32,404 nucleotides of DNA from Oppiella nova (taxonomy: Eukaryota; Arthropoda; Arachnida; Sarcoptiformes; Oppiidae). The notes under the pieces are model-generated. The model saw only the letters and a program-made list of their open reading frames with translations, was not told where the DNA came from and searched no databases. The stretch is from positions 1-32,404 of the forward strand of contig CAJPVJ010000163.1 of assembly GCA_905397405.1 (NCBI GenBank). Direction: 5' to 3'. The translations under genes were made by a program, and so were the position numbers. This document shows, in pieces, positions 11,800 through 22,246 of this stretch (position 1 is its first letter; each line of letters starts with the position of its first letter).

Positions 11800-11930
11800 G
11801 ATAAATAAAAATCATATTTGAGTTACAATTAAAGCGCTTTTAATCAATAATACAGTGAATATAATATATTAAATAATGTTTTCATTTTAATAAGAATATT
11901 GTTATCAATAAAATGTCTTAAAATAGCTAT

Positions 11931-12857
11931 TTATGGACACCAGGACTGACACCAACTGCTTCTGGTGTCCGTCTGATCCGCTAATTGAATATTAGACTCA
12001 TTTGCTGACCAAAGGCCGGGGGTTTGGATAATCTTTTGGACCAATTCCTCGAAAGCGCATTCGACGCCTTCCTTAGTCTTAGCACTGGCTTCGATGAACA
12101 GCGTGTGATGTCTTCGCGCCCATTGGAGACCCTCTTCACGAGTGACAACTCGGCCCTCCTTTTCATGAAACAAACAATAAGACAATGAATGCATGAATAC
12201 AATGGACACAAGACTTGACACAAGACTTGACACAAGACTTGACACAAGACTAGTGACAACAGAAGACAAGTGATTGAATACTTTATCGATTTTGTTGGCG
12301 ACCAACATCTTGACGACATCCGAGTGCGTGCAGTAGGCGTCCACTTCTTTGAGCCAATTGTCCAATCGGTCGAATGTAGATCTTTGGGTCACATCAAACA
12401 CCACAATCACACCGTGAGAGCCGCGGTAGAAGTTCGGGGTCAGCGCCCGGAACCGCTCGGAGCCCGCAGTGTCCCAAATGGCCAAAGACACCACCGATGA
12501 GTCCACTCGCATGCGAGTCGTCTTGAAGTCCATTCCTGTAACACATATAGAGGTCACCAATTGGTCAGTGATGGACAACTCGTGTCAATTGGTGTCAATG
12601 AATACAAACCAATAGTTGCGGGCATTTCTGTGGCAAACGTGTCATCAGTGAAACGAAGTAACAAACTGTTCAATGGTTCAGACAATGGTTCAGACAATGG
12701 TTCAGACAATAGATTCATTCAGACAACAGTAATCACACCATTACTATGACTTGTAATCATTTCATTTAATGCACACATACCTCGACTTTCCCACAAAGGA
12801 TTCGCCGATTATAAGTATCTTAAGAGTGGTTAAGACGTCTTCCTCCAAGTCATCCAT
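11931..12857 (-). CDS. Rab18: Rab18-like small GTPase
   Basis: Rab18 acts at ER-lipid droplet contacts and in ER/Golgi traffic. Exons on the minus strand: 12857-12781, 12665-12610, 12535-12282 and 12158-11931; all GT-AG and in phase, giving 204 residues against about 206 for the human protein. The start MDDLEEDVLTTLKILIIGES matches the family N-terminus; EELVQKIIQTPGLW near the C-terminus is diagnostic. G motifs: G1 reads GESFVGKSS where the family has GESGVGKSS; the switch I Thr is kept (ATIG); switch II is WDTAGSERF where the family has WDTAGQERF; NKID and EASAK are intact. The protein ends WCQSWCP, which is not a CC, CXC or CaaX prenylation motif. The third intron (12159-12281, 123 bp) is stop-free and in frame. 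Divergent from TRIP4 and convergent with the chitinase gene. Confidence 0.93.
12205..12252. repeat. 12-bp minisatellite in Rab18 intron 3
   Basis: Four tandem copies of GACACAAGACTT (last base differs in copy four), inside the 123-bp intron. On the coding strand, read-through would encode a short Ser/Leu/Val repeat. Confidence 0.95.
12671..12711. repeat. 12-bp minisatellite in Rab18 intron 1
   Basis: Three perfect copies of CAATGGTTCAGA plus a partial fourth. It sits directly next to the acceptor of Rab18 exon 2. Confidence 0.95.
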
Positions 12858-13093
12858 AAGTCATTCAAAGAGTGTATTCAGTGAACAACTGATTGTCAAA
12901 CAGTCGCACAATAAAAGTCAAATCAAGTCAACAGTCATATGACTCACACATAGAAGACATTCAATGATTACGTAATGTTTACAAACACTCAAAAGTCATG
13001 TGTTTTGCTCGCAAACAACGTTACAGTGAATGAGTGGCTGAGAGTTGTTTCGTTGGGATTTCGATTGGATTTCATTGAATGAGTGATTGAAAC
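12858..13093. promoter_or_regulatory. Shared divergent promoter, Rab18 / TRIP4
   Basis: Only 236 bp separate the two start codons. The interval contains the perfect 10-bp palindrome ATTACGTAAT at 12967-12976, matching the core of PAR-bZIP/E4BP4 sites (TTAYGTAA), and a TCAGT at 12878-12882. No TATA box is evident in either direction, as usual for housekeeping pairs. Confidence 0.65.
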
Positions 13094-14442
13094 ATGTCTT
13101 CGGTTGGGATGTCTTCCAAGAGGTCTAAAGCCAAGCGAAACAAAGGCACGACTCTTGAGGAGCACAATGAGGGCACGACTCTGTTGCCGGGTATGTCATC
13201 ACATTGGATCCAATTGATACCAATTGAGCGCTCATGTGATGTTTGTGTCCAACAGGTCGTCGTCCGTGTCTTTGCGAGGCATCCAAACACCAATTAGTGG
13301 CCAATTGTCTCAATTGTGGCCGAATTGTGTGCGCACAGGAGGGCACCGGTAGTTGTTTCACATGCGGCCAAACGGTGATGACTCGTGAGCAGAGACAGGA
13401 GCTTAAGATCCAGCAGAATATCAAACAGTTGGCAATCGACGAGCTATTGTCTGCCGCAGAGAGCAAACCGATGGTCAGCACTGGTCTGAAGGACATCGCC
13501 GCCAGTTTTGAAGCGCATAGGAATCTGGAGAAAGCGATCGGACATAAGGACCAAATGCTGGACTTCGACCGCAACTCTTCCGTCAGAACCAAAGTGATTG
13601 ACGACCAAAACGACTACTTCTCTCTCGGGTCGCAGAACTGGATCTCAAGCGACAAACGGAGGGATATATCGAAGAAAGTGGAAGAACTGCATGAAAACAA
13701 ACTGAAGAAGAATCGCAAGATTCTCATTGATTTGATGGAACACTCGGCCATAGAGTCGAGTGAACCCGTGATCCCTGACTTTGACCATCAGATCGAAAAA
13801 CTGATTAAAGAAAGTGAACTCAAAAGCGATTACCAGAAAGTGGAGGCCAAGCAGTTCATTGAACACAACTACCAAACACTTCCCGTTTTAAAGTATCTTA
13901 AGAATGACAACAAACGTAAAGACCAATCAAACGATGAACTAAATGTCAACAAAAATTTGGTCAAAATGTTTAATAATATGAGAGTTCAGGACAAAGAACT
14001 GATGACAATGTCTGACGAGGGAATGTGTCTATCAGTGAACCAACCGTTTGCATCGCTTCTGGTTTATGGTATTAAGCGATTCGAGGGTCGGAACTGGTAT
14101 TCAGCCTTCAGAGGAAGGCTTTGGATTCGTTCCAATAGCAAAGCGCCGGATCAGCACAACATCGATGACATCCACAAGTTGTACACGTTTGCTGGCATTA
14201 AGACATTCCCGGATTCATACCCCACATCATCACTGGTGGGCTGCGTCACTGTCACTGATTGTCTCCCATTTGAAGAATATCGAGACAAATACCCGGAGGG
14301 CGACACTGAAGCCAGTTATATACTGGTTTGCGAAGATCACAAACGACTGTCCCAACCATTGACCACTTCCTCTGCAGGCAATCGGATCTATAAACTTAGT
14401 GACAAAGTTCTTATCGCCGCACAAAAGGCACTGAAAATGTGA
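13094..14442 (+). CDS. TRIP4: TRIP4 / activating signal cointegrator 1 homologue
   Basis: Scaffold subunit of the ASC-1 complex (transcription coactivation, ribosome-collision response). Two exons, 13094-13190 and 13256-14442, with a phase-1 intron (GTATGT...ACAG); the product is 427 residues. The N-terminal C2HC5 zinc finger has its ligands in order (CLCEASKH, then CLNC, VC and CFTC). The middle has the conserved LEKAIGHKDQMLDFDRNS and VIDDQNDYF blocks. The C-terminal ASCH domain starts at CLSVNQPFASLLVYGIKRFE and includes RGRLWIRS and LVGCVTVTDCL. The junction LLPG/RRPCLC matches the family, supporting the intron. The protein is shorter than human TRIP4 (581): only 33 residues precede the finger. 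The upstream Rab18 promoter leaves no room for further coding exons nearby. ATTAAA at 14471-14476 may serve as the poly(A) signal. Confidence 0.93.
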
Positions 14443-14571
14443 TTTAAATTTGAATATAACTTGAAATGTGATTAAAATATTTGTATTAAAATATGAACTT
14501 CTGTTGCACTCATTTACAGTAAATAATTATATGTTTAATTCAAACGGATAATGGTCTTGCAGTCTCCCTGG

Positions 14572-14659
14572 CCACTGGCCAGTGGTCACTACAATTCGGG
14601 TTCATATTTGTGACGTTATTTATTTTGAGTTGAATTTGAAAAATTGGGCGCTTTTTGAA
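14572..14659 (+). promoter_or_regulatory. Candidate Spc25 upstream elements
   Basis: A 14-bp perfect palindrome CCACTGGCCAGTGG (14572-14585) is followed by a TGACGT half-site (14610-14615) and a GGGCGC core (14646-14651) bracketed by two TTTGAA hexamers (14635-14640 and 14654-14659). TTTGAA is the vertebrate CHR element, and GGGCGC is one mismatch from E2F sites. Cell-cycle control of a kinetochore gene would fit, but this is inference from short motifs. Confidence 0.35.
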
Positions 14660-14859
14660 AAAAATTAATGAAAATATTTTGAATAAATAACGTAATGGTT
14701 GTGAAATGAATTTGAATGCAATGTGAGTGCAAAGGGGACTGAAAAGTGAGTCAATAATAGGACATAATTGATGAGTGGCTCACAAACTATAACCGAAACA
14801 CTGATTGAAAAGTAGTTTTGTTTTGATTGGCATTTGATTTGGCAGTGAATTAGCGATCA

Positions 14860-15676
14860 ATGAGTTGTGAAATGAGTCGCGATTTAAACAAACTGTGGAC
14901 TCAATTGAGTGACACTTTGAATGGCATCAAAGACATGGATGACGTGAGTGTGAAAGGAATGAGCGATGGGTTCGAGACCGCGAAGAAAGGTTTGATGGAA
15001 ACGATGGACTCATTGATTGATTGATTGATTTGTTGATTGAATGGATGTATTGGTGACAGAATTGAATGGTTCGGTGAAGGAGTGGAAGCGATGCGCGAAA
15101 GACAAGCAAAGAGTGGCCGTAGAGATAGAGAGCGTCCAAAAGGCTATAATGAAAGCCAAGGCTAACATCGAAAAGGCTGAACGCAAGTCATCCGATGTCC
15201 ACAAGTGTATGATATGTCCACTGATTTGATTGCTTCCAATGAATGCTTTAATGGTTTGTTTGAATACAAAGACATCGAAAAGCTGTCGAAGAAGAACGAC
15301 GAGAACAAAGAGAATGTGGAAAATGTGATGAATGTCTGGAATGCCATTGGATTGAGAATCGAGAAAAGAGAGGATGTCTTCACTGTCCGGTTCAATAAGA
15401 TCTCCGAAACGGATCCAAACAAATGGTTTACTGTTAAAGTGAACGCCGAAGACAAACGGATTAAAGGTTTGCTATTAAGACACCACTCGATGTGTGTTTT
15501 AATGAATACGAAACGATTGCTCCTTTGGATCAGTTGTGGAGTGCGATCCCAAGGATTCTTTGGACACCAAACTCATTGAGGATGAGTTCAACTCCAGAAG
15601 CGATGACTCGAAACCAGATTTGCGTCATTTGATTGCTTTCATGAGAAGTGCTCTCAAGAAAAGACACTCCAAATGA
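14860..15676 (+). CDS. SPC25: Kinetochore protein Spc25 (Ndc80 complex)
   Basis: Subunit of the Ndc80 complex; its globular C-terminus binds the inner kinetochore with Spc24. Exons: 14860-14989, 15060-15206, 15272-15466 and 15534-15676, all GT-AG and in phase, giving 204 residues (human protein 224). The N-terminal two thirds is Lys/Glu-rich and looks coiled-coil (KEWKRCAKDKQRVAVEIESV, IEKLSKKNDENKENVENV). The C-terminal RWD-like part has WNAIGLRIEKREDVFTVRF, NKISETDPNKWFTVKV, then VECDPKDSLD and LRHLIAFMRSAL, in the order found in Spc25 proteins. Sequence conservation in this family is low, so the call rests on length, layout and the C-terminal pattern. Intron 1 contains a short (ATTG)n run. 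AATAAA at 15779-15784 is a likely poly(A) signal. Convergent with the acid phosphatase gene. Confidence 0.83.
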
Positions 15677-16067
15677 GATAACCCTTCATATGATCACCAC
15701 TTCATAACACTTCTGACGGTAATACGAAAATATATTTTAAATATACTTTTATCAAACATTTTCACAAGTTTTATACACAATAAAAACATTTCTAAATTCA
15801 ATAAAAAATATTTTACATTTTATTTCCACAATATTCAAAGTGTTTATATAAATAGTATTAAATACTAAAAGCGGATAATAAATATTTAACTTAAAAAAAG
15901 TTACAGAAATCATTTCTGTTCCCTTATATCACTGAATCATATCGTATGCCTCATTCTGGACTAAAACATATGACAAAACATAAGTTAATGCAATGAATAA
16001 CTTAAAAAGTACTAAATATGTTAGACTCCGACCAATTGATGACAGGTTATAAGTTTTAGTCGATATG
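15677..16067. other. Convergent 3' UTR region, Spc25 / acid phosphatase
   Basis: 391 bp between the two stop codons. AATAAA for the plus-strand gene is at 15779-15784, and TTTATT (AATAAA on the minus strand) at 15819-15824, so the two transcripts probably overlap at their 3' ends. Confidence 0.55.
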
Positions 16068-17962
16068 CTATCGAATGGGAAGCATTTGATATACTATTTC
16101 CTTATTTTTTGGTTTCAGGAATGTGTAGATTATGTAAAACAATGTCATTAAAGAGAGAGTTAGAAGTGATCCAAACAAATACGACATCACTGTGGGATCA
16201 AACATTTGAGTCAATAATTACATAAACATTTGTTTGATATGATTGTTATAAACCTGTGTTTGTGGCTAAAGACAGGGAGTCATTGTTATGACACTCTTGG
16301 TTCCAGTCGCCAGGAATCAGATGATTCACTGATTGAACAAACTGTTGGAAATGGCATTCAATTGTTGCGTTCATACAGTTGGGTAAAGTCAGAGCAATTG
16401 GTTCTTCCGATTCAGTGTTATTTAAATAAAACATTTCAATCATTGGTTTGCCATTTGATTGACGCAATTCTATCATAATAGTGGACCCTTTCAGACAAAT
16501 GACCACAAATTGTTAACAAATGCTTTCATAAGTAGTTTATTGAATTCATACCAAATGGTGGGGACTTCCTATCGAAAACATTGAGAGCATTCAATAGGAG
16601 TGCCAGTTGTGTGTCGTGCTATACATGCAATACAATACCAATTAAATCAATGTTTAATTACATTTACAACAAACATTTAAAAATAACTTACTGTCGAATA
16701 AATGTAAATTTTGTTGAGCAGAGGATCAGTTGTACTGACTTTTCTATTCACAGTTTCATTCATGTGTTTAATAATATCTTTAAGAAGTAATCCTTTAAAT
16801 AGAAATCCAAATCAAAATACAGTAAATGCTTGAATGCAATGCAAACTCATTGAAATCAATACCAGTTCTCAAGCGTTGGACTAATTGCGTGGAAAAGTCG
16901 AAATAAAAGGTCATATCAGAGATTTGACTCAATTTCTCGTAAGTGGTCGCATCGGATGCCCATCTCGGCAGAGGATATCCGTTCTCCTTCTCGATCAGTA
17001 AAGTGTCGAACACTTCTTCAGCGCCATTCAAATCAGTTATATTTAAACCCGTATTACTCGACACGTAGTTTAAGATATCCTAACAATTTTGGTATCAAAT
17101 AAATGACCACAAGATTAATGCGCTGATAGTCATCACAAGCAAGTGATGTACCTTTGATTGGTCCACATATTGAAGATATTCCGGGGAATTATGAATTCGA
17201 GTCAACTCCTGTTCGGCGGCCAAACACTTGGACCCAGAATTCAGCATCTGATCAATGGGTCAAAGACATGGAAATTAGTTCTCAAAAACATTGAGAAACA
17301 ACTTTTAGAAGACATACGCCATCAACATCTCGAGGTTCAGTTTGTATAGGAAAGGGCTGCCATTGATGTCCCAAATCGTTGTTCCACTGCCACCTGATTG
17401 CAGTAATCATTGGCTTAAAAGCATATTTCAATGATTGACAATAAGTGACAATAAGTGACAATACCTTCCCTCTGGTCTGTAGAGACCTGCCATCACTAAA
17501 GCCACACTTTCTAGACATCTATCGGCTGCCGAACTCCTGATCTGCACTTCTCTTGGATTGGAAGACAAGAAGTCTTGGTATCGCTTCCGCAGATATTTGC
17601 CTAAACCATACATTCGTTGTTTACCGCGCTTTGGAGGACAAAGTGATTATCAATTAATGGATGAAATGTGTGTCATATGAGTGGACATGACATACAGGCG
17701 TCAGTTCTCCCCAACCGTCGGCCCAATACGTGTCGTTAGAATATGGATCAGTTGGGTAGCACTGGATTGGCGTGCGATCACCATGCCTGTGAATCTGATG
17801 GTCAACATGTCATTCAGTATGAGATACTACTCTATCTTCACATATCATACTCACCACAAATACAAGTTTGAGTTCAGATGAAACGGTTGCACCAATGGAT
17901 GAGTGAATGAACAGATCGTTATAAGCCATAAATATGACCAATGAGTGCAATATGTGTTTCAT
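16068..17962 (-). CDS. Lysosomal-type histidine acid phosphatase with C-terminal membrane anchor
   Basis: Hydrolyses phosphomonoesters at acid pH through a phosphohistidine. Ten exons on the minus strand: 17962-17855, 17794-17696, 17628-17465, 17393-17318, 17247-17152, 17079-16863, 16792-16692, 16618-16552, 16487-16254 and 16189-16068. All are GT-AG and in phase, giving 427 residues (human ACP2 423). Signal peptide at residues 1 to about 25. The catalytic RHGDRTP is at residues 39-45 (nucleophile His40) and the second catalytic pair HD at 288-289. Other family blocks: GKQRMYGLGKYLRKRY, VQIRSSAADRCLES, SKCLAAEQEL, LPRWASD and IPGDWNQEC. Exon 10 encodes a transmembrane helix (SLLTLSLMTLFYIIYTFL) and a short basic tail ending IVYQMLPIR. 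YQML fits the Yxx-phi lysosomal sorting signal, as in vertebrate ACP2. Confidence 0.93.
17436..17463. repeat. Short decamer repeat in acid phosphatase intron 3
   Basis: Two and a half copies of ATAAGTGACA immediately next to the donor of exon 3. Confidence 0.8.
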
Positions 17963-18943
17963 TGCACCACTGATCCAATGAGTGGTCACTTTAGTTGATA
18001 TATATTTGATAAATGGTTATGTGATATGTCACCAGAATATATAGACCACCATATAGATGTAGTTTAGTAAAGTACCCATCACCAATTTGCAAGTACAGTA
18101 TTATGATATTCTGTGAATTTTACTTATTGTGGGGCCATTCATAAATTATGTACTAGACATAGTATTGATAATTTAAGAATATTTTATACTATGCTAGGTC
18201 ATTCTAATTAAATTCTAATTTTTATAATAATATTTAATAAATCTTAATAATATTTAAAGGAAATTTAAGTTATTTTATAATATTCTGTGAAAAATTGAGA
18301 ATAATAGATTTTGAAATAAATATTGAATTATATTAATATTTAAATATTTATTAAAAAGTTATTGACTTTAATGGTAACCTTCATTTAATTATAACTTGAA
18401 TGTCTGTTATTGAATTTTTATTATCATTTCATGTTAAATGATATAATACTTTTAAATATAAAGAATTTGCATAATATTTTTATATAACTTATAACTAAAT
18501 ATTTTAATGATTAAGCCATTTGTTTCTTAAAGTCAGTTTTGTATACAGCACAAGTTTTGTATGCAGTTTTTTTAATTTTTACTGCAAATTTGCCGATTAT
18601 TTTATAATTGAAGTTTACAAAATGATAATATTATTTTATTAATCAAGTTTATTGAGATTTATTTGTCTGAAAGATTTTTAAAAATATATTTTATGGGATA
18701 AAAATATTGAATGAATATCTGGATAATAGCTTAGGTATTGTTAAAAAATACAAATAAAAGAATTTCTAATAAAATTATATGAAAATAAAAGCATTATGCT
18801 ATAAACGTTCTCGGTGTCAGCTTTTGGTTTATATAATTATTGTTTGTAATTTGTTTTAATGAATATTACACTGTATGGCATAATAAATATAACATAATAT
18901 CGATGAAAAACTAATTTATTAATAAATGAATGAATATTCGCAG

Positions 18944-19108
18944 ACATATAGACATAAGATGAGACATTCAATGGTCTCCAAACAGTGCCTTAAATCCAAT
19001 TCACAGATCAAACCCAATATCGATCCGTTTTGGCGAGAAGTCAAGTCTTTTATCGACCCTTTCTGTGACCTATTTTCCCAAAACACTCCTATTATTAAAG
19101 CAAAATAA
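18944..19108 (+). CDS. Possible orphan terminal exon, unknown product
   Basis: An acceptor-like TTCGCAG precedes an open frame ending KSFIDPFCDLFSQNTPII and then a TAA that overlaps an AATAAA. Codons in the middle favour C at third positions more than the surrounding DNA does. No family is recognised and no partner exon is found. The opposite strand is open as well, so this may be chance. Confidence 0.2.
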   Translation, partial: TYRHKMRHSMVSKQCLKSNSQIKPNIDPFWREVKSFIDPFCDLFSQNTPIIKAK

Positions 19109-20289
19109 AAAGCAAAGTCTAGATTCACTGACAACACACTTATTTGTCTTATTTATATGTCTCTAATAAAATATATTCAAGTTTTAGTTTTATTTGAATT
19201 TAATACTTTAAAATCAGTAATTACTGCCACTTTATTACATATACACTACTGTTGGGTCGCAAATAACTCTTTCACATAAATTTAGCATTTCTTATGCATA
19301 AGCCATAAGTTTATTCAAATAAATTTATATTTGCAAAACTTTATATGTCCATGTTAATTGAATATTTTATTAATTAGTTTAAGTTTTAATTGTTTCTTAT
19401 TAACAATATGACTTAAAATGTATACATTTTATAACTCAAAACTCTATTACTAATAAATAAGATAATTATTGTCTATTTAGGTCAGACATACACTACATAT
19501 CCTAAATATTCTGTATATAATTGTCTAAAATTAGGATTAGCTTAGAATCTAGAGTTAAAGTGATTTGAAAAGAAACTTAAATACTATACTATAAGTGCTT
19601 TCTTATAATTATAAGAGCCTATAGTGAAATATTTTAAATGCATTGGAAATAGCCTTGAATTTAAAGTGAATTAACTGAAGAATAATATACTATTAATAAT
19701 TGAAAGTTAAAAAACATGAAAAAATAGCCATGCGCAAAGTGTATGTATAGTATGCACCACAACATGACCCCCACTCCCCGTATAATCCTTTCATACATAG
19801 GAAATTCACATTACGACGTACGCGTCGATTTGACCCTGTTTATTACTGGCAAACTAATACATGTGTATAATTGATTTGTATCCTATATGTGGTGTGCACT
19901 GTATTTACAGCTAAACACCCTGTATATCTAACTGGAAATATTTATGATTTGCACCGTTTATGTGAGATTCAAATGTATTTATTAGTTGTTAAAAAACTAA
20001 ATAAAATAAGACTTATCTGTAGTATTAATTGAAGGGAAAAATGAAATGATAAAACATAAAAGGGTTAACACAAGAGAACATAAAATATAAAATTGTTGTG
20101 AATATGAGTTGATATCTAAAAGATTTGCTGTGCTATCGATTGTAAAGGTTTTGTAGTAAATTGTAAATGTATTGAAAGGACTGAGTGCTAACCCTTTGAA
20201 TGAATTTCCTTCAGAATATAATAGAGACTCAAATGAATGTATTTTGAGTCCAACTCTACCTCCGATTCTCCCCATTCTCTCGCATTTTT

Positions 20290-20460
20290 CCCGTTAGTAT
20301 TCATTGGAAGGAAACTCTAAGTTCAGCGCAAAAATAGGTGAAAGGATTTGTTAGCGAAAGTGCTGGCGATGACTGTGATGCCGGTGCCTGTGCTGGCTGT
20401 CCAAGGATACCAACATGTCGTATATAAGCCTGAAAGCCGGATAGTGTTTGGGGGCTGAGA
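20290..20460. other. GC-richer island, function unknown
   Basis: Clearly richer in G and C than its surroundings. It holds a 29-codon ORF from about 20369 (starting MTVMPVPVLAVQGYQ) and a TATATAAG at about 20417. No family is recognised; it could be an eroded exon or a promoter. Confidence 0.25.
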
Positions 20461-22174
20461 TAACCTTCAACTCAATTCAACATTTCTATTGTATAAATAG
20501 GAATCATATCATGATTTGAGAGATTCAAGGCTACAAAATGTTCATCCATTTCAGTGCAATTATTTAACACTATATACACTTAAATTCATTTCTACTTTCA
20601 ATCACTATTTTTATATTTTATTTTTCTTTCTATACATGCAATATACAAACTTATTATATATATACTCAATGATCAAATATTTTCTAAGTAAATTGTATAT
20701 AATTATGATTGCACAATTTCGTAATATAATTAAAAGTTCAAACTTCTAAATGCATGAACTTTTCTATATTTGTTTAATATAATTATGAATTATATAGATA
20801 ACGAATAATAAATGATAATACAGTATAACTTATGATAACAAATGACAAATAAAATGTAATGTCAATTTCCGATAGCATTCATAAACAGAATCATGTATTG
20901 ATTATATAAATAAAGTTCATGACTGAGACTTTGAAATGAGATACAGTAATCAAATAAAAAATGACAATTATTTACTTTAGATATTTAAAACTCTTAACCT
21001 ATAAAAAGTGTTTTCATAATCCCGTTAACAGTCGACTCAGGCCTGGACTCGGTCTCAGTCTATGTTCAAAATAAAGGGTTGTCTCTGATATGCTATAAAT
21101 GTATATATTTAATAATCCTTGGCTTTAAACATATTTTTTATAGTAAGTGATATAACATATTAAATGCAAAATATATTTCTATAGAAATAAAATGAACGTC
21201 AGTCACGCTGAGCACGCTAGCACATTTTTGTCCAATGATAACTCTATGGGAGCGGTAGTTTGAAGTTTAATTTAGTGAATTATAATCGGTCTTTAGTACA
21301 TTTAAGCGTGATACAAAATAGAAAACACCATATTAGAATCTAATAATTAGAAATATATAGTTTTGCAAATTTAATTACTTCAATCTAAGGACACGTGTAA
21401 TGTTTTTGGATAATGAATTTAGTTTCACAAAATTCCATCAAATATTACAATATTTTAGTGTTAAGGCACATTGTTTATTCAATTAAAGCTAGATAAAATT
21501 GTATACACATTGAATTCTGTATGTGTATCATAGTTAAGTTATAACTATGTTACCATTTTATAATAAATCGATTAGATTAATTTTGATAACTCTAACGGAA
21601 TATTTATATTAACGTTATTTAAATATTTTATTCTTAAAGTTAGTGTTTTGAAAATATAACTTAGTCTATGCCATAAAAAAAATATTAGATATTGTTTTTA
21701 TGATATAGGCCTTATATACTAAACTAATCAAAATGTAATTAATATTTAGTGAAAATTGAATAATTTTTATCACATAACTAGAATCAGATTCTTAAGCAAA
21801 ACATTTTTAACGTATTAATTCGTTACATAATGTGCTATTCAGTCATTCAACAAATGAGTTATTAATTAGTCATACATTCATTAAATGAAAATCAAATGAC
21901 TTCAAACTAAATATAACCAATAAGTGAATAATCCCTGTGTTAAAGAGTACCACATTATGTGACTAACCATTCAATTTGATGCTAAATATGGCATACATTG
22001 TATGGCATACAAGTACAGTATTGCATGCGTTCAGTAGACAAGAATTGTGTTCAGTTTCAAAGTTCTTGTAATTTAACAAAATAAAGATTTAATAAATATT
22101 AAAATATTGTATTCGACAAGAATTGGTTGAATGAAAAGTAGTGGTAAATAAAGAAATCGATACAACGTTCGGTG

Positions 22175-22181
22175 TCCTCTC

Positions 22182-22212
<31 letters not shown>

Positions 22213-22246
22213 CTCTCTCTCTCTCCCTCTCTCTCTCTCTCTCTCC
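22175..22246. repeat. (CT)n microsatellite with a CTTT interruption
   Basis: About 70 bp of near-perfect CT dinucleotides with two or three TTTC units in the middle. It creates an Arg/Glu-rich ORF on the minus strand that is not a gene. Confidence 0.98.

Noticed and set aside
13125-13592. 155-codon minus-strand ORF opposite TRIP4
   Set aside because: The plus strand has clear family motifs throughout; this is an antisense shadow.
17795-17854. Non-canonical splice between acid phosphatase exons 1 and 2
   Set aside because: Using the acceptor just before CATGG needs a non-GT-AG intron; the acceptor nine bases upstream (ATCAG/ATTCAC) gives a normal GT-AG intron and the family sequence IHRHGDRTP.
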